Shown: one piece after another, positions 31,802-40,540 of the stretch
Layout: each line of letters opens with the position of its first letter
Position numbering within the stretch: the first letter of the stretch is position 1
From: RYN-230 sp963717125
GTDB lineage: Bacteria > Actinomycetota > Actinomycetes > Streptosporangiales > Streptosporangiaceae
DNA length: 64,000 nt
Direction: 5' to 3'
NCBI GenBank assembly: GCA_963717125.1
Contig: CAVQVG010000003.1
Span: 310,001-374,000, forward strand
The notes under the pieces: model-generated
The model's database searches: none
The model's input: only the letters and a program-made list of their open reading frames with translations
What the model was told of the DNA's origin: nothing
Program-made: the position numbers and the translations under genes

Positions 31802-32443
31802 ATGGATCAGACATCGATCACCGCTGCCGGTGCGATCGATACGTTCCTGGTACTGCTGATCGGTATCGGGCCGAAGATCGCGCTGGTCCCGTTCGTCGAA
31901 ATCACCGCTTCCCTCGACCCGGACGTCAAGCGGCGGGTGCTGCGCAAGATGCTGACCACGGCGGCGAGCGTGGCCGTGCTGCTCATGGTGCTGGGCGAGT
32001 TGTTGCGCGTACTGCTGCACTTCACGCTCGGCTCCCTGTCGATCGCCGGTGGCGTGATCTTGCTCGTGCTCGCGGTGTGGATGGTGCTCGCGCCACCGGA
32101 TGGCAGCAGCCATCGCACCGCTGGGCGAGATCCGATGCAGCTGGCGCAGTTCCCGCTAGCTGTGCCGTACCTGCTCAACCCGGTGGGCATCGTCGGCCTG
32201 ATGACGATCTCCGCTGAGGCGAAGTCGTTCAGCGTGTTCGCGGTGGAATTCGGCATCCTGGTGTTCGTGCTGCTGCTGGACGTGGTCGTGTTCCGCTGGG
32301 CGAACCGGGTCAGCGACAAGCTTGACGAAAACCGGATGCTGGTCACCGAGAAGGTCTTCGGCTTCCTGATCGCCGCGATTGCCGTGCAACTGATCCTCGA
32401 CGGCCTGGCTTCGGCCGGGGTCATCTCAGCCGTCCCGCACTAG
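31802..32443 (+). CDS. MarC family integral membrane protein
   Basis: Encodes 213 residues from ATG 31802 with six hydrophobic helices. The family pattern is visible: DTFLVLLIGIGPKIALVPFV (start of the NAAT/MarC repeat, with P in place of the usual GPI), RRVLRKMLTTAASVAVLLMV, SIAGGVILLVLAVWMV, QFPLAVPYLLNPVGIVGLMT (consensus PLA.PlL.GPGai) and VTEKVFGFLIAAIAVQLILD. MarC proteins were once linked to antibiotic resistance, but their transport function is unproven. The stop overlaps the end of the convergent oxidase gene by 4 bp. Confidence 0.88.
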   Translation: MDQTSITAAGAIDTFLVLLIGIGPKIALVPFVEITASLDPDVKRRVLRKMLTTAASVAVLLMVLGELLRVLLHFTLGSLSIAGGVILLVLAVWMVLAPPDGSSHRTAGRDPMQLAQFPLAVPYLLNPVGIVGLMTISAEAKSFSVFAVEFGILVFVLLLDVVVFRWANRVSDKLDENRMLVTEKVFGFLIAAIAVQLILDGLASAGVISAVPH

Positions 32444-33531
32444 CCGGTGCTGAACCGGCGAGGGGAAAACCGGGGAGATATCCGGACCTGCGGTGTCTGC
32501 TGGGTGGCGAGGGCCGCCAGCCAGTCGCCGAGCAGCGGGCCGAACTTGAAGCCGTGACCGGAGGTGCCGCTGCCGATGATCACGTTGCCGATCCGGCCTA
32601 TCACGAAGTCGTCGTCCGGGCTGTTGTCGTAGACGCAGCGTTCGTACGAGACGGGGCAGGACGTGAGCCCCGGCAGGCAACGGCGGAGGAAGCCGTCCAG
32701 CTCTACGGCCAGGTCCGGGTCCGGGTCGTGATCCTGCTGGTCCGGGTCGGCCGCTGGCCCGCCGTGGTGCAGGCCGGTCTTGTACCGCATGGCGCCGGGA
32801 ACCGGCAGCCCGTAAAAATCGCGGCCGCCGTGCTCGATGAGGATCGGCAGATCGCGGACCGGGCCGCCGGCCAGATCGAGGTAGGCCACCTGCTCCTGGG
32901 TCGCCGACAACGGCACGGTGATCGCGGCCGCGGCGAGCAGGCCCGTAGTCCACGGCCCCGCACACACGAGCACGGCCCGGCAGGTGAGCGGCCCGTCGTC
33001 GGTGCTGACCGTGACCCGCCGCCCGTCGTCGTGGAGGCCGGTGACCCGGGTGCGCTCGCGGAGGCCGGGCACCGCCGCCGCCAGCGCCCGCAGCGCCGCA
33101 TCGGCGTCGATGACACTGGAGTCGGGCTCGTACAGCGCCGTGCCTGGCACGACAACGCCGGGAAACCGCCGGGCGACCTCGCCCGCCGTGAGCCGCTCGC
33201 AGGGTGCCCCGGCGGCGAGCATGGCCCGGCGCACCGCGTCGAGTTCGGCGCCGAAGGTCAGCTGCGGAGCCGGCGTGAGGAGCCGGGCTTCGCCGGGGCG
33301 CTCCAGTTCAGCCCAGAACCGGCGGGCCTGCCTGGCCAGCGCGACGTACTCCGGGTCTGGGTAGCCGAGCCGGAAGATCCGGCAACTGCCCTTCGATCCA
33401 GCGCCCGGATGCCCCACCGTGGCCTGCTCCAGCACGATCACCTGGCGCCCGCGCCGGTTCAGCGCGGCGGCCGTGGCCAACCCCAGCAGCCCGGCACCGA
33501 CGATCACGAACTCGCTATCCGCACCCGCCAT
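32440..33531 (-). CDS. Monomeric sarcosine oxidase-like FAD amine oxidase
   Basis: Encodes 363 residues. The Rossmann motif is EFVIVGAGLLGLATAAALNR. GAGSKGSCRIFRLGYPDPEY carries the S-R-x-x-R motif of MSOX/MTOX enzymes. YERCVYDNSPDDDFVIG contains the Cys (C299) that covalently holds FAD in this group, followed by GSGTSGHGFKFGPLLGD. Likely reaction: oxidative demethylation of an N-methyl amino acid giving formaldehyde and H2O2. The ATG (33531) overlaps an in-frame stop of a vanished upstream gene (TGATG). Confidence 0.88.
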   Translation of the reverse strand: MAGADSEFVIVGAGLLGLATAAALNRRGRQVIVLEQATVGHPGAGSKGSCRIFRLGYPDPEYVALARQARRFWAELERPGEARLLTPAPQLTFGAELDAVRRAMLAAGAPCERLTAGEVARRFPGVVVPGTALYEPDSSVIDADAALRALAAAVPGLRERTRVTGLHDDGRRVTVSTDDGPLTCRAVLVCAGPWTTGLLAAAAITVPLSATQEQVAYLDLAGGPVRDLPILIEHGGRDFYGLPVPGAMRYKTGLHHGGPAADPDQQDHDPDPDLAVELDGFLRRCLPGLTSCPVSYERCVYDNSPDDDFVIGRIGNVIIGSGTSGHGFKFGPLLGDWLAALATQQTPQVRISPRFSPRRFSTG

Positions 33532-33663
33532 CAGGCAAGAGGATAGGGGCCCGGGACCACCCCGCTGCCCAGAGCGGTGATCTTCGCCGCGCCCGGCAGG
33601 ACCACCGCTTGGCCCAGTGCCAGTGACCCGGTGGGGGCGTTCGGCCCAAGATGGGTTTGCGGG
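33531..33663 (-). pseudogene. Orphan 3' end of a gene formerly coupled to the oxidase
   Basis: A minus-strand frame reads HLGPNAPTGSLALGQAVVLP, GAAKITALGSGVVPGPYPLA, then TGA, and this TGA overlaps the oxidase ATG as TGATG (33533-33529), the usual arrangement of coupled genes. The frame has no start of its own and runs out at the 3' end of the neighbouring hydrolase gene. I do not recognise the family. It is probably the tail of a truncated operon partner. Confidence 0.4.
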
Positions 33664-34704
33664 TCAGCCCTTGCTGGCATGGATGAAGGCGCGAATCGCT
33701 GTAGCGACCTGCTGCGCTGAGGAGATCATGGTCAGGTGCCGTCCAGGGACGGGCGTCGGGGGCGGAGCCCCGATCCGGGCCGCGGCCTGGGCGGCCGCCG
33801 CGGCGCTGAGCTGGGGATCGTGCGCACCGTAGATCACCCGCTTGGGCACCGGAGCGGCTCGCAACTGGCCGAGTTCGGCGCTGGTCATGCTCGGGATGCC
33901 GTGCCGCAGCGTGTAGCTGACGGCCGATTCGAAGCCGGGCTGCTCCAGCGGGAGCCGCCAGCTCCGCAGTCCCGCCGCGGTCAGCGGCGGGCAGGCCGGA
34001 CCACATTGGGTGCCGTAGATGCGCTGGATGAGCCAGCTGGAGCTGAGCGCGAGGCGCAGGATCGTCGTCCGGAACGGGTTGATCAGCAGCCATCCGGCCA
34101 GCGGCGGGACCGCCAGCGGGGTCGCGTCACCGTCCAGGAATATGACCCCGGCCACGCTGTGCCGGGCACGCAGCGCGGCCAGGCCCACGACGGCCGCCCC
34201 GCTGGAATGCCCGACGAGGACGGCCGCGCTGGCGCCGGTCAGTTTCTCGGCGGTCAGGAACGCCACGAGCTGGGCGGCGAGATGGCTGGCGGTAAACGGC
34301 GGGCTGGGGGTGCTGTAGCCGGTGCCGGTGAGGTCGATGGCGTAGACCCGGTGATCGGCGCCGAGCGCGGCGCCCAGGGCGGCGAACGTATCGGCGGTCT
34401 CAAACGCTCCTGGCACGAGGACGATCGGGGAGCCGGTGGTTCCCCAGGCGCGGTACCGGGTGTCGAACCCGCCGGCCTGGAGCATATGCAGGCCGGCCGG
34501 GCGCGGGACCGGGCCATCGGTGCTCAGGTTGTAGCCGAAACTCGCTCCGGTGACCGCAACCGCGAGCACGACCACCGTGACGCCCGCGCGCCTGGCGGCA
34601 CGGCGCAGTCTGGCCCGGGGCAGCCTGGCCCGGGGCGGCCCGGCACGGGGCCGTGGCCCCGGCCCGGCCGGCCCGGGTGCGGCGTCTCCGGCGTCAACGG
34701 TCAC
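33664..34704 (-). CDS. Membrane-anchored alpha/beta hydrolase
   Basis: Encodes 346 residues. A Pro/Arg-rich cytosolic N-terminus precedes one membrane helix (VTVVVLAVAVTGASFGYNL, about 42-60). The hydrolase domain outside has PIVLVPGAFETADTFAALGA, the acid-side HRVYAIDLTGTGYSTPS, the nucleophile AVLVGHSSGAAVVGLA (Ser in GHSSGA), the Asp VIYGAHDPQLS and the His PVPGRHLTMISSA. Cys pair GTQCGPACPP suggests an extracytoplasmic location. It is separated by 1 bp from the SDR gene upstream, so the two are probably one operon. Confidence 0.85.
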   Translation of the reverse strand: MTVDAGDAAPGPAGPGPRPRAGPPRARLPRARLRRAARRAGVTVVVLAVAVTGASFGYNLSTDGPVPRPAGLHMLQAGGFDTRYRAWGTTGSPIVLVPGAFETADTFAALGAALGADHRVYAIDLTGTGYSTPSPPFTASHLAAQLVAFLTAEKLTGASAAVLVGHSSGAAVVGLAALRARHSVAGVIFLDGDATPLAVPPLAGWLLINPFRTTILRLALSSSWLIQRIYGTQCGPACPPLTAAGLRSWRLPLEQPGFESAVSYTLRHGIPSMTSAELGQLRAAPVPKRVIYGAHDPQLSAAAAAQAAARIGAPPPTPVPGRHLTMISSAQQVATAIRAFIHASKG

Positions 34705-34705
34705 C

Positions 34706-35581
34706 TCAACCGCCGCCCTCTCCGTCCGCTGCCCGGTCGGCCTGGCCGGGGGGCAGGCGGTAGCTTCGCAATTCCCGGATCCGCCTCAGCAACAGCGGGC
34801 TGAGGAGGCGGCTGGTCAGGCCGGGGGCGATCCGGTAGGCGCGCCAGACGCAGCGGATCGAGGCCGGGAATACGATCATCGGCTGGTTTCTGTCTACTCC
34901 GTCCAGGATTATCTGTGCGGCTCGCGGTGCCGCCATCATCCTGGATGGGAGCCGGGAGCTCGAACTCACCTTCTCCTGGGGGATGTTAACCGTCACGGCG
35001 GTCTGGTAGATGGGGGTCCGGACGAAGCCGGGGCAGACGACGCTGACCTTCACCCCCAGATCGGCCGCTTCGATGCGCAGGGACAGGGACAGCCCCACAA
35101 CGGCGTGCTTGCTGGTGTTGTAGGGGGCGTTGAACGGCCCGGGCAGCAGCCCAGCGGCTGACGATGTGTTGACGATGTGGCCGAATCCTTGCCGGGCCAT
35201 GATCGGGTAGGCGGCGAGCGTGCCGTAGACGACGCCGAACAGGTCCACGCTGAGTACCTGGCGCCAGTGCTCAGAAGTCAGGTCACGGGCATCGCCCCCG
35301 ATGCCGATGCCCGCGTTGTTGAACAGGTAGTCCAGCCGGCCATAGCTGGCGGCGGTCTCCTCGACCACGTGCCTGACGGCGTCTTCACTGGATACATCGA
35401 CCTGGCGCGCCTCAGCCCGGCCGCCAGAGCGCCCGATCGCCGCGGCAACCCGCGACGCGTCGCCGGAGTTGATGTCAGCGACGACCACTGTCGCCCCACG
35501 GCGCGCGAGCTCCTGGCTGAGCGCCTCTCCGATCCCGGATCCTCCGCCGGTCACGATGGCGATCTTGCCGAGCGGGCTCAC
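34706..35581 (-). CDS. Short-chain dehydrogenase/reductase
   Basis: Encodes 291 residues from GTG 35581. Cofactor motif IAIVTGGGSGIGEALSQELA, DVSSEDAVRHVVEETAA, LDYLFNNAGIGIGG, catalytic Ser in HIVNTSSAAGLLPGPFN, and catalytic YNTSKHAVVG (YxxxK). VVVADIN at the end of beta-2 (acidic Asp) suggests NAD(H) preference. The C-terminal extension of about 60 residues (RCVWRAYRIAPGLTSRLLSP) is basic and amphipathic and may touch the membrane, as in retinol-dehydrogenase-like SDRs. It is followed immediately by the membrane-bound hydrolase gene. Confidence 0.9.
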   Translation of the reverse strand: MSPLGKIAIVTGGGSGIGEALSQELARRGATVVVADINSGDASRVAAAIGRSGGRAEARQVDVSSEDAVRHVVEETAASYGRLDYLFNNAGIGIGGDARDLTSEHWRQVLSVDLFGVVYGTLAAYPIMARQGFGHIVNTSSAAGLLPGPFNAPYNTSKHAVVGLSLSLRIEAADLGVKVSVVCPGFVRTPIYQTAVTVNIPQEKVSSSSRLPSRMMAAPRAAQIILDGVDRNQPMIVFPASIRCVWRAYRIAPGLTSRLLSPLLLRRIRELRSYRLPPGQADRAADGEGGG

Positions 35582-35641
35582 GGCTACCTCCGGTAGTTAG
35601 CGAATGTCCCTGTTCCAGCTCTCGAACCGCTAGGACCGAGT

Positions 35642-36238
35642 TCACCAGACGAGCGGTACGAGGCGCTTGTGCTGCGCGGCGTAGCGGCGGTACCTGTCGC
35701 CCAGGGTGGTCAGCAGCGCGCCCTCTTCGACGTGAATGCGCCAGAGGATGACGGCCAGCGGCAGCAGCGTCATGGCGGCCAGGCCGGCCCAGTTCGCGGA
35801 CGTCAGGCCGAGCCCGGCGAAGGCCAGCAGGAGCCCGGTATAGCCAGGGTGGCGCAGCAGGCGATAGGGGCCTTTCTCGATCACCGGCTGATCGGAGCTG
35901 ACCATGACGGCAAAGGTGAAGTAGCCGCCCAGGGTCTTGAAGGACCAGCCGCGCAGCGCCACCCCGGCCAGCAGGATCACCAGGCCGGCCGCGAACGCGA
36001 CGGCGCCGGGCCGGATCGTGGCCGCCGGGACGATGTGCGGGGCGAGATAGAGCACGATGTTCGCGGTGATCAGGCATGCCCAGGTAACGAGCCGCCAGCT
36101 GGGCCTGCCGACCTTCGTGGCTCCTTTTCTGGATTCCAGACCCTGGGAAAACTGGCTGAGTTCCATCGATCCCCAGACCAGCACGACAAGCAGGAGCAGC
36201 ACACCGGCGACATGGTTGGTGTCGAAGTAGGGCTTCAT
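35642..36238 (-). CDS. ICMT/PEMT-like membrane methyltransferase
   Basis: Encodes 198 residues with five hydrophobic segments. The C-terminal SAM-binding signature is IEKGPYRLLRHPGYTGLLLA followed by IHVEEGALLTTLGDRYRRYA and AQHKRLVPLVW, close to the consensus of eukaryotic ICMT (GPY..vRHP.Y.G; EE..L...G..Y..Y). LRGWSFKTLGGYFTFAVMV is the preceding helix/loop. The substrate is unknown. It is the second ICMT-like gene in the window but only distantly similar to the one at 6468-6950. It may be co-transcribed with the SDR gene 60 bp downstream. Confidence 0.87.
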   Translation of the reverse strand: MKPYFDTNHVAGVLLLLVVLVWGSMELSQFSQGLESRKGATKVGRPSWRLVTWACLITANIVLYLAPHIVPAATIRPGAVAFAAGLVILLAGVALRGWSFKTLGGYFTFAVMVSSDQPVIEKGPYRLLRHPGYTGLLLAFAGLGLTSANWAGLAAMTLLPLAVILWRIHVEEGALLTTLGDRYRRYAAQHKRLVPLVW

Positions 36239-36342
36239 CTCTCTTCCGTTCCGGATACCAGATGAGTCCGGTTCCTTGCCTGAACCGGCCGGCTGTTCCG
36301 GCCGTCTCCCACCAGGTTCGCCTGCCTGGCTGCGCCCCGGGC

Positions 36343-36360
36343 AGGGGTCAGATGACCCCT
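36343..36360. promoter_or_regulatory. Short palindrome between the LuxR and ICMT-like genes
   Basis: AGGGGTCA (36343-36350), GA, then TGACCCCT (36353-36360) is an 18-bp inverted repeat, 4 bp from the LuxR gene stop and about 105 bp upstream of the ICMT-like start. It could be an operator or, with its very small loop, a weak terminator. Confidence 0.4.
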
Positions 36361-36363
36361 TAG

Positions 36364-38808
36364 CTAGACCAGGCCGGAGGCGAGGGCCAGGCGGGTGAGA
36401 TCGGCACGCCGCCGGCAGCCGGTTTTGTCGCGGATGCGGTCCAGGTGGGAGCTGACCGTGCGCACGCTGATGTACAGCTGCGCGGCGATCTGCGCGTTGG
36501 TGTGGCCCAGGGCGACCAGGGTCACCAGCTCCCGTTCCCGGGCACTGAGCCGCGCCGCGTCCGGCTCCCCGGCCGGCGGCGGATCCGTGGCGGTGAGCAT
36601 GAGGGCATACTCGGCCGCGGTGGCCAGGCTCATCGCCTGGCCGCGTTCCTCAGCCGCACGCGCCCGCTCCGGTCCGAGGGCCAGGCGGGATTCGCGCAGC
36701 GGCTCCTGCCTCCTGAACCAGCCCCGGGGCATATCCGGGTGCGACGGGACTCTCAGCCCTTCGTGTCCCTGGAGTGCCACGACCGCGGCCCAGATCGTGA
36801 CGGCCTCGGCGCAGCGACCGGTCATGGCGCACAGGTACCCGCAGCAGTCCAGGTCATCGAGCGCAGTTGCGTGTGCACCGGTCCGCAACGCGGTCTGGAG
36901 TCCTTCCCGCAGGTGCGCAGCGGCGTTCTGGTAGCGGTCCGAGCTCAGGTCGAGGACCACCATCTTCTCCAGCAGGTTGCCCACGCTCCACACGTCACCC
37001 GCGTCCCTGGCTCTGGCCAGCCCCGCCACGCAGACACGCTCAGCGGCGACCACGTCACCAGCCTCGATCAGCACCGTCGTCAGGAGCTGGCTGCAGGCAC
37101 GGGCCGCCGGGCCTTGCCTGCCGACCATGATCTGCTCGGCCTGCCGGGCCAGCGCCACGGCGCTGTCCCGGTCATCGGCGACACAGGCGGCCAGGCCGAG
37201 GACCGCTAGAGCCAGTGCCTGCGCGACCGGGTAGCCACCCTCCTGCGCCACGGCCAGGGAACGGCGGGCATCGTCAGTCGCCGCCGCGATCCGGCCCATG
37301 GTCAGCGACGCTACCGCCCGCCCGCCCAGGCACCTGGCCAGCAGCGAGGATGACCCTTGGCCCTCGATGGCGTCATGCACAGCCGTGAAGTAGCGCACCG
37401 CCTCCGCCGGATCGGCCGAATCCAGTGCCGCCTGGCCCAGCCAGATGTGCCCGACGCACCACGCGTCGCTGCCCACGCTGGCGCGGGCGGCGGCCGCGCG
37501 CAGCAGCGGCACCTGACCCGCCATCCGCCCGCGGAACTGCCACCACCAGCCCAGCGCTGCCGCCAGCCGCGAGGCCACGGACGGATCGTGCTCGAGTGCC
37601 CATTCCAGCACCTGGCGCATCGTGGCGTCCTCGGCATCCAGCCGCCTGGCGGCGGCCACTTCCCAGGTGCCTGCCATCCCCTGCGCCACGGCCTCCTCGG
37701 CGACCTGGAGCGCGTACCCGGCCAGCGCGGCCGCCGCCGCACCGTGCTCGCCGGCTTCGGTCAGCCGTTCCCTTCCGTAGGCGCGCAGGGTCTCCAGCAT
37801 CACGTACCGGGACCGGCCATCCGGGCCGTCCCGCGGCGGGACCAGCAGCGAGCAGTCCACCAGCCGCAGCACGGCTGACCGGCCACTGGCCCCCGCGACC
37901 GCGTCGGCCGCCGCCAGCGTGAACGGCCCCGGGAATAGCGACACCGCCCGGTACACCCGCTGCTCGTCGTCGTCCAGCAACCGGTAACTCCACTCCACGG
38001 TGGCGGCCAGCGACCGCTGCCGCCGCGCTGCCAGCCGGTCCCCGGCCACCAGCAACCCGAACCGGTCGTCGATCCGGCCCAGCAGCTGCGCCACGCCCAG
38101 CGATTCCACCCGCGCCGCCGCGAGTTCAATCGCCAGCGGCATCCCATCCAGCCGCGCCACCAGCCGCGCCACCAGCGGCCCGGTCACCGCGTTCAGCGTG
38201 AAAGTCGCATCAGCCAGGCGGGCCCGGTCCGCGAACAGTGCCACCGCCTCCGACCCGTCGGGGTCCGCCGGGTCATCAGGGCTGGGCAGGGTCAGCGGCG
38301 CCAGCCGGTACCGGGCCTCCCCAGCGACCCGGAGTGGCTCCCGGCTAGTCGCCACGATCCGCACCTCATCGCAGGCCGACAGCAGACCGGCGGACAGCAC
38401 GGCGGCCGCGCCGATCACTTGCTCGCAGTTGTCCAGTACCAGCAGCAACTGCCGCCGGGCCAGCGACCGGGTCAGCGCGTCGGCCGTGCCGACGCCCGGC
38501 AGCTCCGCTATCCCCAGCGCCGCCGCCACCACCGCGGGAACCAGCGCCGGGTCCCGGACCGCCGCCAGCTCGGCCAGCCACACCCCATCCGCGAACCGGC
38601 CCGCGACCCCCGTCGCCACCTCGCCAGCCAGCCGGGTCTTCCCCATACCGCCCGCCCCGGTCAGCGTCACCAGCCGGCACCGATCCAGCAGACCCGCGAC
38701 CTCCGTCACCACCCCGGCCCGGCCCACGAAACTGGTCAGCGCAGCCGGGAAGCCATGCCCGCTTCCCGCCGCGGCACCCGCTGCAAACCGGCCCACAGCC
38801 GTTACCAT
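36364..38808 (-). CDS. Large ATP-binding LuxR-family regulator
   Basis: Encodes 814 residues from ATG 38808. The ATPase domain opens with PAALTSFVGRAGVVTEVAGL. Walker A is TLTGAGGMGKTRLA (about 51-58), with Walker B QLLLVLDNCEQVIGAA and VRIVATSREPLRVAGE. The middle is a helical, TPR-like region with LIEAGDVVAAERVC and AATDDARRSLAVAQEGGYPV. The C-terminal LuxR HTH is ARLSARERELVTLVALGHTN then AQIAAQLYISVRTVSSHLDR (recognition helix). Such regulators often control secondary-metabolite or catabolic genes; no target is evident. Confidence 0.92.
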   Translation of the reverse strand: MVTAVGRFAAGAAAGSGHGFPAALTSFVGRAGVVTEVAGLLDRCRLVTLTGAGGMGKTRLAGEVATGVAGRFADGVWLAELAAVRDPALVPAVVAAALGIAELPGVGTADALTRSLARRQLLLVLDNCEQVIGAAAVLSAGLLSACDEVRIVATSREPLRVAGEARYRLAPLTLPSPDDPADPDGSEAVALFADRARLADATFTLNAVTGPLVARLVARLDGMPLAIELAAARVESLGVAQLLGRIDDRFGLLVAGDRLAARRQRSLAATVEWSYRLLDDDEQRVYRAVSLFPGPFTLAAADAVAGASGRSAVLRLVDCSLLVPPRDGPDGRSRYVMLETLRAYGRERLTEAGEHGAAAAALAGYALQVAEEAVAQGMAGTWEVAAARRLDAEDATMRQVLEWALEHDPSVASRLAAALGWWWQFRGRMAGQVPLLRAAAARASVGSDAWCVGHIWLGQAALDSADPAEAVRYFTAVHDAIEGQGSSSLLARCLGGRAVASLTMGRIAAATDDARRSLAVAQEGGYPVAQALALAVLGLAACVADDRDSAVALARQAEQIMVGRQGPAARACSQLLTTVLIEAGDVVAAERVCVAGLARARDAGDVWSVGNLLEKMVVLDLSSDRYQNAAAHLREGLQTALRTGAHATALDDLDCCGYLCAMTGRCAEAVTIWAAVVALQGHEGLRVPSHPDMPRGWFRRQEPLRESRLALGPERARAAEERGQAMSLATAAEYALMLTATDPPPAGEPDAARLSARERELVTLVALGHTNAQIAAQLYISVRTVSSHLDRIRDKTGCRRRADLTRLALASGLV

Positions 38809-38869
38809 AACCGCGGAACGCCGCCTGCCCCAGGCCCGGCCAGGCAGGCGGGCACTTGCGGGACGGAAG

Positions 38870-39547
38870 CTACGTCTCCTGCGGGGCGACCAGCGGTGTC
38901 TCGGTCCGCTCGAGGGCGGCGGAAAACAGGTAGCTGGTCGCCAGGCTGCGGTAGGGCCGCCATTTCTCGGCCATAGCGAGGACCTCCTGCTCGGCGGGGC
39001 GGTGATCGAGCTGGTAGGCGGCCTGGACGGCCTTACGGAGCGCGAGGTCGCCCGGTAGAACGACGTCTTCTCGCTGCAGCGCGATGATGAGGGCACCCTG
39101 CACGGTCCAGGGACCTATCCCCGGAATCGCGGTGAGCTCGGCCATGAGCTCGTCGTCTGGCAGCCCGCTCAAGTCATCCGCGTTCAGCCGGCCATCCGAC
39201 AGCCGCTCGGCGAGGTCGCGGAGCGTGCTGATCTTCCGCCACGAAAGCCCTGCCTCGCGGAGCTTGCCGGGGTCGGCTCGCAGCAGCTCGGCGGGTGCGG
39301 GGAGATGGCCGTCGAAGAGTGCCTCGATGCGGGCGATGGTCCGGCGGGTCGCTGCGACGGAGAGCTGCTGGCCGGTGATCTGGAAGAGCAGGGCGCCGTA
39401 CAGATCCATCGGCGGGAGCTGAGCCATCCACGCCCGGGGGTCGAAGGCCGGCCGGTCGTCGATGAGCCGCGCCAGCACGGGGTCGGCGTTGCGAAGGTAG
39501 GAGCGAGCTTGCTGCAGCCACTCGACGCGGCTGGGATCCTCGGTCAT
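38870..39547 (-). CDS. DNA-3-methyladenine glycosylase II (AlkA-like, HhH-GPD)
   Basis: Encodes 225 residues. The core LYGALLFQITGQQLSVAATR (the Q-I-x-x-Q-Q motif of AlkA-like enzymes) is followed by GLSWRKISTLRDLAERLSDG. The helix-hairpin-helix is LTAIPGIGPWTVQGALI (about 139-155), and the catalytic Asp lies in VLPGDLALRKAV (D167). Predicted to excise alkylated purines from DNA. The N-terminal domain of full-length AlkA is absent, as in many short bacterial versions. Stand-alone gene. Confidence 0.92.
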   Translation of the reverse strand: MTEDPSRVEWLQQARSYLRNADPVLARLIDDRPAFDPRAWMAQLPPMDLYGALLFQITGQQLSVAATRRTIARIEALFDGHLPAPAELLRADPGKLREAGLSWRKISTLRDLAERLSDGRLNADDLSGLPDDELMAELTAIPGIGPWTVQGALIIALQREDVVLPGDLALRKAVQAAYQLDHRPAEQEVLAMAEKWRPYRSLATSYLFSAALERTETPLVAPQET

Positions 39548-39625
39548 GGAGCCCCGCTCCCTTCGCCGGGCGGTTATCTGACTGCCACCATCTTCCTGCC
39601 CAAGTCTGACAAGTTGTCGCGCGAG

Positions 39626-40471
39626 CTAATCGTCGAGGAAGATGCGCGTGTGGCGGACGAACAGTTCCGGGTACTGGAAGTGCGAGCCGTGGTTGGCGTC
39701 CGGGTACAGGATGAGCTCGGCGTTGGGCAGGAACTGCTGCAGGATGTAGGAGTTGATCGTCGGGATCACGATGTCGTCGGTGCCGTTGATGACGAGGACG
39801 GGAAGTTCAAGGCCTTTGAGGTGGGCGTAGCTGGGGTCCTTGGCGGCGCCGTAAGCCACGAGCGCCGCGCGCTGGGCGGCGATGGACTGATCGGAGACGG
39901 GCGTGTCGCGGTCGGCGCGGGTGAGGATGCGCTGGATATAGGCGCGCCCGGCGGCTTGGCTGGTCTGGGTCGGCGCGAACAGGATCGGCAGCCACATGTC
40001 TTCCTGCTGCTCGTACTTGCGGGTGAACAGCTCCGCGACCCAGGCCGGTGATGCCCCGATGCCCTCGCCGCCCCGCGGCCCGGTGCCGACCAGGATCAGG
40101 CGGCGCACCAGATCGGGGCGGGCGAGGGTGACCTCCTGGGCGACCAGGCCGCCCATCGAGTGGGCGACGATGTTGACCGTGGTCAGCCCGAGCGAGGCGA
40201 TGAACGCGATCGCGTCGCGGGCCATGGCCTCGATGGTGTCGGGCACGGTCCCGGTGGAGGACGCCACGCCGGTGTTGTTGAACAAGATGACCTCGCGGTC
40301 GCTGGCGAAGGCGTCGCTGAGGGCCGGGTCGTGGTCATCCAGGGTCCCCATGAAGTGCTGGAAGAAAACCAGCGGAGGACGTCCGGGGATCCCGAAACGG
40401 CGGTAGGCGAAGCGTGTTCCGCCGGCCTGGGCATACTGGGTCGGGGCCGTGTCGTGCGTGAACTTGGTCAT
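39626..40471 (-). CDS. Alpha/beta hydrolase (haloperoxidase/esterase-like)
   Basis: Encodes 281 residues from ATG 40471. TRFAYRRFGIPGRPPLVFFQ starts the fold. HFMGTLDDHDPALSDAFASD carries the oxyanion loop, VNIVAHSMGGLVAQEVTLA the nucleophile (Ser in AHSMGG), LVINGTDDIVIP the Asp and PDANHGSHFQYPELF the His. The FFQHFMGTLDDWDP-type loop is typical of a subgroup annotated as non-haem haloperoxidases or carboxylesterases. The substrate is unknown. Alone between the glycosylase and histidine-kinase genes. Confidence 0.88.
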   Translation of the reverse strand: MTKFTHDTAPTQYAQAGGTRFAYRRFGIPGRPPLVFFQHFMGTLDDHDPALSDAFASDREVILFNNTGVASSTGTVPDTIEAMARDAIAFIASLGLTTVNIVAHSMGGLVAQEVTLARPDLVRRLILVGTGPRGGEGIGASPAWVAELFTRKYEQQEDMWLPILFAPTQTSQAAGRAYIQRILTRADRDTPVSDQSIAAQRAALVAYGAAKDPSYAHLKGLELPVLVINGTDDIVIPTINSYILQQFLPNAELILYPDANHGSHFQYPELFVRHTRIFLDD

Positions 40472-40540
40472 GACGCCAGCGTCCCCGCGGGACGGAGCGT
40501 GCCGGTATCCGCAACCTGACTGCATTCTGACCGGCTGATC

